Source: an uncultured Prevotella sp. | Lineage (GTDB): Bacteria > Bacteroidota > Bacteroidia > Bacteroidales > Bacteroidaceae | NCBI GenBank assembly: GCA_905234265.1 | Contig: CAJOHJ010000013.1 | Span: 1-64,000, forward strand | Length of the DNA: 64,000 nucleotides | Reading direction: 5' to 3' | Shown: one piece after another, positions 51,698 to 60,056 of the stretch | How the letters are laid out: every line of letters begins with the position of its first letter | Numbering within the stretch: the stretch's first letter is position 1 | Notes under the pieces: generated by a model | Told to the model about the DNA's origin: nothing | Seen by the model: the letters and a program-made list of their open reading frames with translations, nothing else | Database searches by the model: none | Position numbers and translations under genes: made by a program

Positions 51698-51815
51698 CTG
51701 CAGACAGCTTTTGGCAGACAGCCAGTGTGCATAGTCAGGCAAAGGCGTAGTGGCGCCCTGAAGTTAAAAATCTTTACAATTTTTGCTTTTTAAGCCCCTA
51801 AAGATTGTCTTGCCA

Positions 51816-51848
51816 GCAGCAAAACGCCATTTTGACTGGAAGAATGCC
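51816..51848. repeat. Conserved block shared (inverted) with 20691-20722
   Basis: This block reads GCAGCAAAACGCCATTTTGA then CTGGAAGAATGCC; its reverse complement aligns with 20691-20722 (GGCATT..., AGTCAAAATG, TTTGCTGC). Confidence 0.7.
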
Positions 51849-51937
51849 GAAAATCAAATATTTCCACATCTTGCTAATATAGAGTCACTTACGCGCAAGA
51901 GGCGGGATTTTCTGCGCAGCGTTGGAAAAATAACATA

Positions 51938-51985
51938 GCCACTTACGAATTTATCTCTGTGAGATAATTCCGTAAGTGGCCTTTT
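51938..51985. repeat. Dispersed 21-bp repeat, locus E: palindromic hairpin with T-run
   Basis: GCCACTTACG (51938-51947) and CGTAAGTGGC (51971-51980) form the outer stem. Inside, TTTATCTC and GAGATAAT continue it across a TGT loop. This is an inverted pair of the 21-bp unit. CTTTTTATT follows, so it may also work as a terminator on the plus strand, 240 bases after the kinase gene. Confidence 0.85.
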
Positions 51986-52419
51986 TATTCCGTAGACTCA
52001 ATGCAAAATTCGGCCCGAAGAGGGCGGAAAAATTTTGTTTCCCACTCAAAAATCCGTCATTTTCTGCACAAAATCATCGTTTTGTGCAGAAAAAGAAGTC
52101 TGCTTTGTCAAAAATCAGGCGTGAGATTTTGAAGAGCTGGCAGGTTTTTGATGCCTTTCCGTTCTCTTTCCACCAATTTTTTGTACACGATAATGGAGTA
52201 AAATAATTATACAAAATGAATGAAAGAAAGAAAACGATGTTATCCTAAATACGCGGTAATCAAACAAAGCCGTATGTTTCCAAAAACGGCGTCACAAAAA
52301 TACAACTTTTTCAGAATAGTATTCCATTGTGGGCCGAATTTTATGTTATTTTTATGAGTACTGCAGCATTTGCTCCACAATATTTCAAAAAAGTGGTTTT
52401 AAATTAAAACTGAAAAATG

Positions 52420-52456
52420 TTGGCGCAAAGATTTTTTTTTAGTAATTTTGCGCCAA
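52420..52456 (+). promoter_or_regulatory. Promoter of ileS within a 10-bp palindrome
   Basis: TTG (52420-52422), 20 bases, TAATTTTG (52443-52450). The arms TTGGCGCAAA (52420-52429) and TTTGCGCCAA (52447-52456) are perfectly inverted and cover both promoter boxes, so this may be an operator or a DNA hairpin. Confidence 0.72.
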
Positions 52457-52512
52457 TTTATAATGGCATCATGATATGCCACGACGCGAAAAACTGAAAT
52501 TTTAAATATATT

Positions 52513-55500
52513 ATGACAAAGAGATTTGCCGAACATAACGGCTTGAACCTTACGCAGACGAATAACGACGTGCTGCAGATGTGGAAGGAAAAGAATGTCT
52601 TCTGGCGCTCTGTCGAAGAGCGCGAAGGCTGCCCACAGTTTGTATTTTTCGAAGGACCTCCATCGGCCAACGGCCATCCAGGCATTCACCATGTGCTGGC
52701 ACGCTCCATAAAAGACACATTCAACCGCTACAAGACCATGCGCGGCTTCCAGGTGAAGCGCAAGGCCGGCTGGGACACTCACGGGCTGCCTGTCGAACTT
52801 GGCGTTGAGAAAGAGCTGAACATCACCAAGGCCGACATCGACAACAAGGAGTCGGAAAAGTATATTTCCACCGAGGACTACAACCGCAAGTGCCGCGAGA
52901 ACGTGATGATGTACACCGCGGAGTGGCGCGAACTGACGGAGAAGATGGGATATTTCGTCGACCTTGACAATCCTTACATCACTTACGACAACAAATACAT
53001 TGAAACCCTGTGGTGGCTGCTGAAGCAGTTCTATCAGAAGGGCCTGCTCTATAAGGGCTACACCATTCAGCCGTATTCTCCAGCCGCCGGCACCGGGCTT
53101 TCCAGCCACGAGCTGAACCAGCCGGGCTGCTACCGCGACGTAAAGGACACTACATGTACGGCCCAGTTCCGCATAAAAAACCCCAAGCCGGAAATGGCAG
53201 AGTGGGGGACACCCTACTTCCTGGCCTGGACAACTACGCCATGGACGCTCGCTGCCAACTCGGCACTCTGCGTAGGTCCGAAGATTGACTACGTGGCCGT
53301 GCAGACGTATAATCCATATACGGCAGACAAAATCACCATCATCCTTGCCGAAGCCCGTCTTTCGGCATACTTCAAGGAAGAGGGCCGCGACGCCAGCCTC
53401 GACGACTACAAGGCTGGCGACAAGGTGATTCCATGGCGCATCGTCGGCCGCTACAAGGGCACAGACCTCGTGGGCATGGAGTATGAGCAGCTGATGCCTG
53501 CCATCAAGCCTATGGGCGATGCCTTCCGCGTCATTCCCGGTGACTACGTTACCACCGACGACGGTGCCGGCATAGTGCATATCGCACCAAACTTCGGTGC
53601 CGACGACGCCTTTGTGGCAAAGAAAGCCGGCATCTGCCCCATCGTACTCATCGACAAGAAGGGCCAGGAGCGTCCTGTCGTCGACCTGCAGGGAAAATAC
53701 TACCTGACGGAAGACCTTGACGCAGAGTTCGTCAAGAATTATGTCAATGTCGGCGAATGGCAGAAGTTTGCCGGCCGCTACGTCAAGAATGCCTACGACG
53801 ACGCCCTTACCGACAAGGACGAAACGCTTGACATCAGCATCTGCATGGACCTGAAAGCCCAGAACAAGGTGTTCAAGATAGAAAAGCACGTACACAACTA
53901 CCCGCACTGCTGGCGTACTGACAAGCCCGTGCTTTACTATCCGCTGGACTCTTGGTTCATAAAGTCGTCGGCATGCAAGGAACGCATGTCGGAACTCAAC
54001 CGCACAATCAACTGGCAGCCGGAGTCTACCGGCTCTGGCCGCTTCGGCAACTGGCTGGACAACCTGAACGACTGGAATCTCTCACGCAGCCGCTTTTGGG
54101 GAACGCCGCTGCCCATCTGGCGTTCGGAAGACGGCGAGGAGTTGTGCATCGGCAGCGTAGAGGAACTGTACAATGAGATAGAAAAAGCCGTCGAGGCCGG
54201 CGTAATGCAGAGCAACCCTCTGAAGGACAAAGGCTTTGAGCCGGGCAACATGTCGCAGGAAAACTACGACCGCATAGACCTGCACCGCCCATACGTGGAC
54301 AACATCGTCCTGGTGAGCGCTACTGGCAAGGCTATGAAGCGCGAGACCGACCTCATCGACGTCTGGTTCGACAGCGGTTCAATGCCGTATGCACAGGTGC
54401 ATTATCCGTTTGAGAACAAAGAGCTTATCGACGGACGCAAGGCATTCCCTGCCGACTTCATCAACGAGGGCGTCGACCAGACGCGCGGCTGGTTCTTCAC
54501 ACTGCATGCCATAGCCACCATGATCTTCGACAGCGTGGCATTCAAGAACGTCATTTCCTCGGGTCTTGTGCTTGACGCCAAGGGCAACAAGATGTCGAAG
54601 CACGTGGGCAATGTGGTCAATCCGTTCGACATGATTGAGAAGTACGGTTCCGATGCCGTTCGCTTCTACATGATGACCAATTCGGAGCCTTGGGACAATC
54701 TGAAGTTCGACCCAGAAGGCGTCGACGAGATACGCCGCAAGTTCTTCGGCACATTATATAATACGTATAGCTTCTTCGCTCTCTACGCCAACGTAGACGG
54801 CTTTGACCCCGCATCTGTCGGCGCAGCACTGCAGAATGGTGAGCGCCCGGAGATAGACCGCTGGATTCTGTCCAACTTGAACACTCTTGTGCTGCGCGTT
54901 ACAGAAGAGCTTGACGGCTACGACCCGACGCGTGCAGGCCGACTGATAGATGCCTTCGTCTGCGACGACCTGTCCAACTGGTATGTGCGTCTGAACCGCA
55001 AGCGCTTCTGGGGCAAGGAGATGTCTGCCGACAAGCAGTCTGCATTTGCCACGCTCTATACCTGCCTGATAACCGTCAGCAAGTTGCTGGCGCCGTTTGC
55101 ACCGTTCTTTGCCGACCAGCTCTACAAAGACCTGGGAGGCCAACTGGACAGTGTGCATCTGGAGACGTTCCCGGTAGCCGACGAGGCGCTGATAGACAAA
55201 GACCTCGAGACCCGCATGGCCATGTCGCAGAAGATAACATCAATGGTGCTGGCTCTGCGCCGCAAGGTTAACATAAAGGTGAAGCAGCCGCTGCAGTGCC
55301 TGATGATTCCTGCCGTTGACGAGGCTCAGAAGCAGGCCATCGAACAGGTGAAGAACATCATCCTGGACGAGGTGAACGTCAAGGAACTGAAATTTGTCGA
55401 AGGCTCTGGCATTCTGGTGAAGAAGGTGAAGTGCAACTTCCGCACTATGGGCAAGAAGTTTGGCAAGCTGATGAAGAGTGTTGCCGCCGCTGTCGATGCC

Positions 55501-55935
55501 CTCTCGCAGGAGCAGATAGCCCAGCTGGAGACGGAAGGCAAGCTCGCCTTGGCCGTTGAGGGCGCGGAAACCGTTGAGGTGGAAGCTGCCGACGTTGAAA
55601 TCATCAGCGAGGATATTCCTGGCTGGCTGGTGTCCAACGAAGGCTCGCTGACTGTTGCACTGGAGGTGGAACTGACCGACGAGCTGCGACAGGAGGGCAT
55701 GGCCCGCGAACTGGTGAAGCGCATCCAGAACATCCGCAAGGAGAGCGGCCTTGAAATCACCGACCGCATCAACGTCGTCGTCTCGCCAAATGCAGAGGTG
55801 GAAGCTGCCGTCAGCGGCTTTGGCGAATATGTCAAGTCGCAGGTGCTGGCCGACAGCATTGCCGTTGCCGACAATGACGGCACGGAGACTGACTTCGACG
55901 AATTCAAGTTGAACATTAAAATCAGCAAAGCATAA
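52513..55935 (+). CDS. ileS: Isoleucyl-tRNA synthetase
   Basis: 1140 residues. The HIGH-type motif is 'PPSANGHPGIHH' (49-60), the editing domain includes 'TTPWTLAANSALCVG', and 'DQTRGWFFTLHAIA' and the KMSKS loop 'GNKMSKHVGN' follow. The anticodon-binding end carries 'LRQEGMARELVKRIQNIRKE'. The length and C-terminal form without obvious zinc cysteines point to the eukaryote-like IleRS type common in Bacteroidetes. It is first in the order ileS-dksA-like-lspA-DUF4296. Confidence 0.96.
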   Translation: MTKRFAEHNGLNLTQTNNDVLQMWKEKNVFWRSVEEREGCPQFVFFEGPPSANGHPGIHHVLARSIKDTFNRYKTMRGFQVKRKAGWDTHGLPVELGVEKELNITKADIDNKESEKYISTEDYNRKCRENVMMYTAEWRELTEKMGYFVDLDNPYITYDNKYIETLWWLLKQFYQKGLLYKGYTIQPYSPAAGTGLSSHELNQPGCYRDVKDTTCTAQFRIKNPKPEMAEWGTPYFLAWTTTPWTLAANSALCVGPKIDYVAVQTYNPYTADKITIILAEARLSAYFKEEGRDASLDDYKAGDKVIPWRIVGRYKGTDLVGMEYEQLMPAIKPMGDAFRVIPGDYVTTDDGAGIVHIAPNFGADDAFVAKKAGICPIVLIDKKGQERPVVDLQGKYYLTEDLDAEFVKNYVNVGEWQKFAGRYVKNAYDDALTDKDETLDISICMDLKAQNKVFKIEKHVHNYPHCWRTDKPVLYYPLDSWFIKSSACKERMSELNRTINWQPESTGSGRFGNWLDNLNDWNLSRSRFWGTPLPIWRSEDGEELCIGSVEELYNEIEKAVEAGVMQSNPLKDKGFEPGNMSQENYDRIDLHRPYVDNIVLVSATGKAMKRETDLIDVWFDSGSMPYAQVHYPFENKELIDGRKAFPADFINEGVDQTRGWFFTLHAIATMIFDSVAFKNVISSGLVLDAKGNKMSKHVGNVVNPFDMIEKYGSDAVRFYMMTNSEPWDNLKFDPEGVDEIRRKFFGTLYNTYSFFALYANVDGFDPASVGAALQNGERPEIDRWILSNLNTLVLRVTEELDGYDPTRAGRLIDAFVCDDLSNWYVRLNRKRFWGKEMSADKQSAFATLYTCLITVSKLLAPFAPFFADQLYKDLGGQLDSVHLETFPVADEALIDKDLETRMAMSQKITSMVLALRRKVNIKVKQPLQCLMIPAVDEAQKQAIEQVKNIILDEVNVKELKFVEGSGILVKKVKCNFRTMGKKFGKLMKSVAAAVDALSQEQIAQLETEGKLALAVEGAETVEVEAADVEIISEDIPGWLVSNEGSLTVALEVELTDELRQEGMARELVKRIQNIRKESGLEITDRINVVVSPNAEVEAAVSGFGEYVKSQVLADSIAVADNDGTETDFDEFKLNIKISKA

Positions 55936-55969
55936 TAACTAACCTAAAATCAGATAATTCCATTTTGCT

Positions 55970-56350
55970 ATGACAGAAAAAGTCCGCTATTCTGACGAGG
56001 AACTTGAAGAGTTCCGCCAGATAATAAACGAGAAGCTGGCTCTGGCCAGACGCGACTACGACCAGATGATGAGCGCCTTGATGAATAAGGACTCAAACGA
56101 CGTTGACGACACATCGCCTACATACAAGGCGCTGGAGGAAGGAAGCGTCACACAGTCCAAGGAGGAAATCATCTCGCTGGCCGCCCGTCAGCAGAAGTTC
56201 ATCCAAGGCTTGAAGGCTGCCTTGGTGCGTATAGAAAACAAGACATACGGCATAGACCGCATAACGGGAAAACTGATACCAAAGGAGCGACTTCGTGCCG
56301 TCCCACACGCTACGCTGAGCGTAGAGTCGAAGATGGCAGGTAAACAGTAA
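55970..56350 (+). CDS. TraR/DksA-family regulator without zinc-finger cysteines
   Basis: 126 residues. An acidic, helical N-terminal coiled-coil region ('LARRDYDQMMSALMNKDSND') is followed by a DksA-like C-terminal zinc-ribbon shape, 'YGIDRITGKLIPKERLRAVP'. The four zinc-binding cysteines of DksA are all absent. DksA acts in the RNA polymerase secondary channel. This Bacteroidetes form may do so without metal. Its stop directly abuts the lspA start (TAAATG). Confidence 0.88.
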   Translation: MTEKVRYSDEELEEFRQIINEKLALARRDYDQMMSALMNKDSNDVDDTSPTYKALEEGSVTQSKEEIISLAARQQKFIQGLKAALVRIENKTYGIDRITGKLIPKERLRAVPHATLSVESKMAGKQ

Positions 56351-56992
56351 ATGAAACAGACTTCAACCACTAAGCAAAGTGTGGCAGCCATCTCCCTGGT
56401 TGCGCTGATAATCATTGTTGACCAAGTCATAAAGCTGTGGGTGAAGACTCACATGATGCTCCATGAGCAGATAGAAATACTGCCGTGGTTCAAGATAGTC
56501 TTCATAGAAAACAACGGCATGGCTTACGGAATGGAGATCGGCAGCAAGCTTGTGCTGTCTGTCTTCCGCATTGTTGCTGTGGGATTGCTGGGCTACTACT
56601 TGTCAAGAGTTATCAGGCGGCAGGCACGCTGGGGCTATGTCGTATGCCTGTCCATGATTTTGGCAGGCGCGGCGGGAAATATTCTCGACTCGATGTTTTA
56701 CGGCTTGGTGTTCAATGCATCCTCTGAATATTATGTCAGCTACTTCGTGCCATTTGGGACGGGCTATGCGCCATTCCTCATGGGAAAAGTGGTTGACATG
56801 TTCTATTTTCCGCTGATAGTCACCACATGGCCTGAATGGATGCCGTTCGTCGGTGGCGACCATTTTGTGTTCTTTAGTCCGATATTCAACTTTGCCGACA
56901 GTGCCATCTCGGTAGGTGTCGTACTGCTGCTGTTGTTCTATCGCAAGGAAATCAGCGAAATATCATTAGGTAGACATAAGGAAAGCGAATGA
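56351..56992 (+). CDS. lspA: Lipoprotein signal peptidase (signal peptidase II)
   Basis: 213 residues, longer than the typical 160-170, with an insertion between membrane segments 3 and 4. It cleaves prolipoprotein signal peptides. 'DQVIKLWVKTHM' follows the first helix. The catalytic aspartates are in 'GAAGNILDSM' and 'FNFADSAISVG'. It would process the DUF4270, DUF4348, SPOR and DUF4296 lipoproteins seen here. It overlaps the DUF4296 gene by ATGA. Confidence 0.95.
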   Translation: MKQTSTTKQSVAAISLVALIIIVDQVIKLWVKTHMMLHEQIEILPWFKIVFIENNGMAYGMEIGSKLVLSVFRIVAVGLLGYYLSRVIRRQARWGYVVCLSMILAGAAGNILDSMFYGLVFNASSEYYVSYFVPFGTGYAPFLMGKVVDMFYFPLIVTTWPEWMPFVGGDHFVFFSPIFNFADSAISVGVVLLLLFYRKEISEISLGRHKESE

Positions 56993-57939
56993 GAAAGTTA
57001 GTGTCACTGACAGTTCTGTTAGCATTGCTCATGGCTTGCAAGCCAACGGTGCCTTCACGCTATGTACAGCCCGACGACATGGCTGACATTCTCTATGACT
57101 ATCATGTGGCACAGGCAATGACTTCTTATCAGGGTGACGAAAGTGTCGGCAGGCATGTCAACTTCGCAGCTGTACTTAGGAAGTACGACGTCAGTGAGGC
57201 CGATTTCGACTCGTCGCTGGTTTATTACTACTCGCATGCCGACAGGCTGAAAACCATCTATGAGCGTGTCAACGAGAGGCTGGACGCTGAGGCGGCAGCA
57301 CTCGGAGTTGCAATAGGTCCGATGAACCAGTTCTCGCAGTATTCTGCCAGCGGCGACACTGCTAATGTGTGGACGCTGCAGACGGATGTTCTGTTGGCTG
57401 CTGGGCCGGCTATGAACAGGTTCGACTTCACCGTTAAGGGCGACAGCACCTACAGGCGCGGCGACTCGTTCATGTTCCAGTTCGTCAGCGACTATATTTG
57501 GCAGGGAGGCACCAAGGATGTCGTCCTGTGCATGGTTGCCAGATACGAAGGCGACAGCATTGTGCAGACTTACAGCCATTATTCGTCGGCAGGTGCATGC
57601 CAGTTGCGCCTGCCTGCCAATGACAAGGCTGCGCTGAAGGAACTGAAGGGATACATCTACCTTCATGCCGGCGACGATGACGCCCGCATGCGCCGCCTGA
57701 TGTTTGTCAGTCAGATGCAGCTGATACGTTTCCACAATAAACTTATTGACAATGAGCCAGAACAGAAAGACACCGTTAAGACGGATAGCGTCCAACGAGC
57801 TGATGTTGCCGACAGGACTGTTGCTCAGCCAGCAGGTAGTAGAATTGTCGGCCGACGGGACAGTGGAAAGATTTTACCCCCTGCAGAACGAATTGCCATT
57901 CACAGAATGGAGACAAGGCCGCCTGTCGGTAAGAAGTGA
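56989..57939 (+). CDS. DUF4296 lipoprotein
   Basis: 316 residues. The lipobox 'LLALLMAC' gives Cys17. The DUF4296 domain (about 25-110) has 'DDMADILYDYHVAQAM' and 'KYDVSEADFDSSLVYYYSHA'. A second beta-rich part follows. The last 60 or so residues are basic and charged and lack family character. They overlap a separate, better-looking small ORF (57752-57988) in another frame. The gene is probably translated together with lspA. Function unknown. Confidence 0.83.
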   Translation: MRKLVSLTVLLALLMACKPTVPSRYVQPDDMADILYDYHVAQAMTSYQGDESVGRHVNFAAVLRKYDVSEADFDSSLVYYYSHADRLKTIYERVNERLDAEAAALGVAIGPMNQFSQYSASGDTANVWTLQTDVLLAAGPAMNRFDFTVKGDSTYRRGDSFMFQFVSDYIWQGGTKDVVLCMVARYEGDSIVQTYSHYSSAGACQLRLPANDKAALKELKGYIYLHAGDDDARMRRLMFVSQMQLIRFHNKLIDNEPEQKDTVKTDSVQRADVADRTVAQPAGSRIVGRRDSGKILPPAERIAIHRMETRPPVGKK

Positions 57940-57988
57940 CGAAAACGGACGGCAGACTCTCTATTACAACGAACAACAAATAACCTGA
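57752..57988 (+). CDS. Small conserved hypothetical protein (78 aa) overlapping the DUF4296 gene
   Basis: ATG 57752 opens a frame out of phase with the DUF4296 gene, overlapping it by 188 bases. The protein reads 'LRRIASNELMLPTGLLLSQQ', 'VVELSADGTVERFYPLQNEL' and 'PFTEWRQGRLSV'. This is the pattern of a small Bacteroidetes family I recall with a GxVVEL..G.V..YPL..E...TEW core. It is likely genuine. The TTG at 57746 in the track is a less likely start. The next gene begins 23 bases later. Confidence 0.65.
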   Translation: MSQNRKTPLRRIASNELMLPTGLLLSQQVVELSADGTVERFYPLQNELPFTEWRQGRLSVRSDENGRQTLYYNEQQIT

Positions 57989-58011
57989 AACAATTATAAA
58001 CAGACACAGTT

Positions 58012-59319
58012 ATGAACATGAAAGTACGCTTGGCGGCAATGAACTTCCTGGAGTTTGCCGTCTGGGGAGCATACCTGACATGCATGGGAAACTATCTTGG
58101 AGTGGCAGGACTCGGCGATAAGATTTCGTGGTTCTATGCCATACAGGGAGTGGTGAGCATCTTCATGCCTACGCTGATGGGCATCATCGCCGACAAGTTC
58201 ATACAGCCACAGCGGCTGCTGGGCATCTGTCACCTGCTGGCAGGTGCATTCATGCTGGGATGCTGGTGGCTGGGCATGGAGGCAGGCTTCCGCACGGAAA
58301 TCGCCGACAAGTCGCTGTTTATAGGCTTGTATACTATGAGCGTGGCATTCTTCATGCCTACTATTGCATTGTCCAACACTACGGCTTTCAACATTCTGAA
58401 GAAGAACCGCATGGACACCGTTAAGGACTTTCCGCCGATACGCGTTCTGGGAACGGTAGGTTTCATTGTTACAATGTGGTTTGTCAACTGTGCAGTGTGG
58501 GAAGACGGACAGTTCAGCATGACACTGGCAGAAAACAGCCATAAGTTCCAGTACACATATATGCAGTTCTTTGTCTCTGGCGTGCTGAGCATTCTGCTGT
58601 TTGCCTACTGTTTTACCCTGCCGGAATGTCCCATAGAGAGTAAGGAGCGGAAAGTTTCGATAGCAGAAAGCCTTGGACTCAACGCATTCAAGCTCTTCCG
58701 CCGCAAGCAGATGGCCTTGTTCTTCATCTTCTCAGCCCTGCTGGGAATGTGCTTGCAGGTAACCAACGGATATGCAGGGCCTTTTATCACCAGCTTCAAG
58801 GGAACTCCAGAGTTCGCTGATACCTTTGCAGCCAACAATGCTACGCTGCTGACGTCAATATCGCAGGTCAGCGAAGCGCTGTGCATTCTCATGATACCAT
58901 TCTTCCTTAAGCGCTTTGGCATAAAGGTTGTGATGCTTATGTCGATGTTTGCCTGGGTGTTCCGCTTTGGCTTCTTCGGAATAGGCAATCCTGCCATGCC
59001 CGGTGTGATATTCTTCATCCTGTCGTGCATTGTCTACGGAGTGGCATTCGATTTCTTCAATGTCTCTGGAGGTATATTCGTAGACCAGCAGTGCGAGCCT
59101 TCCGTGAAGGCATCAGCGCAAGGTCTCTTCATGATGATGACAAACGGTCTTGGTGCTACCATCGGTACGCTGGCGGCTGGTGAAATCGTAAACGCATATT
59201 GCTCGTGGGAGGGAGACTATCTCGTGGGCGACTGGCAGACATGCTGGTATATCTTTGCATCTTTCGCATTGATAGTGGGCGTGTCGTTTGCATTAGTCTT
59301 CAAGCCGGAAAAGAAATAA
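58012..59319 (+). CDS. Nucleoside:H+ symporter family transporter (MFS, NupG-like)
   Basis: 435 residues with about twelve membrane helices. 'MNFLEFAVWGAYLTCMGNYL' at the N-terminus and 'GVAFDFFNVSGGIFVDQQCE' near helix 10 are hallmarks of the nucleoside H+ symporter family (NupG/XapB). It should bring nucleosides into the cell. The second methionine (M3) could also start. It follows the small overlapping gene and precedes rsmE by 9 bases. Confidence 0.9.
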   Translation: MNMKVRLAAMNFLEFAVWGAYLTCMGNYLGVAGLGDKISWFYAIQGVVSIFMPTLMGIIADKFIQPQRLLGICHLLAGAFMLGCWWLGMEAGFRTEIADKSLFIGLYTMSVAFFMPTIALSNTTAFNILKKNRMDTVKDFPPIRVLGTVGFIVTMWFVNCAVWEDGQFSMTLAENSHKFQYTYMQFFVSGVLSILLFAYCFTLPECPIESKERKVSIAESLGLNAFKLFRRKQMALFFIFSALLGMCLQVTNGYAGPFITSFKGTPEFADTFAANNATLLTSISQVSEALCILMIPFFLKRFGIKVVMLMSMFAWVFRFGFFGIGNPAMPGVIFFILSCIVYGVAFDFFNVSGGIFVDQQCEPSVKASAQGLFMMMTNGLGATIGTLAAGEIVNAYCSWEGDYLVGDWQTCWYIFASFALIVGVSFALVFKPEKK

Positions 59320-59328
59320 CAGCAGACA

Positions 59329-60048
59329 ATGAAGGAAACACGGTATTTCTATGCCCCAGAAGCACTGACGCAGCACGAACTGCCTGCGGAAGAGGCGGCT
59401 CATGCACTGCGCGTACTGCGGCTTGCAGCAGGCGATGAAATGATGCTGCTGGACGGACATGGGAATATCAGCAAGGCAGTGATAACGGCCACTAACGGCA
59501 AAAGATGTCTCTATGACATTGTCGAGACTGAGCGCCACGAGCAGCCCTGGGCAGGGCATGTTCATCTGGCTGTTGCTCCTACGAAGATGATGGAACGCAT
59601 GGAGTGGCTGACTGAGAAAGCCGTGGAAGTAGGCATCGACGAAATAACTCTGCTTGACTGCCGCTTCTCAGAACGCCGCACTGTTAAGACGGAGCGCCTG
59701 CAGAAAATAATGGTGGCAGCCATGAAGCAGAGCCGCAAGCCATTTGCCACAGAGATAAATGGCATGACTCCCTTTGGGCAGTTCATCAATTCGCCTCGCG
59801 AAGGGCATAAATTCATTGCTCACTGTTATGAAGAAGTAGAGCGCGTTGCCCTTTTCGACAGTCTTCGACAGCTTCCCGCCGATGAGCCAGTGACAGTGCT
59901 GGTCGGCCCTGAGGGAGACTTTTCCGTCGAAGAGGTCCGGCAGGCTGTCAGCAAGGGATACCAGTCTGTCCATCTTGGCAGCAGCCGTCTGCGCACGGAA
60001 ACGGCAGCCCTCATGGCAGTTGTAATGGCACAATTAAGCAAAAACTAA
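59329..60048 (+). CDS. rsmE: 16S rRNA (uracil1498-N3)-methyltransferase
   Basis: 239 residues, SPOUT fold with an N-terminal PUA-like domain ('LTQHELPAEEAAHALRVLRL'). The catalytic half has 'APTKMMERMEWLTEKAVEVG', 'CRFSERRTVKTERLQKI', 'VLVGPEGDFSVEEV' and 'LGSSRLRTETAALMAV', all characteristic of RsmE. It methylates N3 of U1498 in 16S rRNA. It lies between the transporter and paaK with short spacers. Confidence 0.95.
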   Translation: MKETRYFYAPEALTQHELPAEEAAHALRVLRLAAGDEMMLLDGHGNISKAVITATNGKRCLYDIVETERHEQPWAGHVHLAVAPTKMMERMEWLTEKAVEVGIDEITLLDCRFSERRTVKTERLQKIMVAAMKQSRKPFATEINGMTPFGQFINSPREGHKFIAHCYEEVERVALFDSLRQLPADEPVTVLVGPEGDFSVEEVRQAVSKGYQSVHLGSSRLRTETAALMAVVMAQLSKN

Positions 60049-60056
60049 ATATCACT

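Larger units (their letters stand above)
51698..52419. other. Long gene-free region carrying dispersed repeats
   Basis: About 720 bases before the ileS promoter. The 76-residue ORF at 51976-52206 starts within the hairpin repeat and has no recognisable features; I treat it as non-coding. The region holds the block at 51816-51848, hairpin E at 51938-51985, and a perfect 14-bp hairpin TTTTCTGCACAAAA/TTTTGTGCAGAAAA (52060-52073, 52080-52093). Confidence 0.6.

Noticed and set aside
51976-52206. 76-aa ORF
   Set aside because: It starts within the hairpin repeat, crosses another perfect hairpin, has no recognisable motif and lies in AT-rich repeat-bearing DNA.
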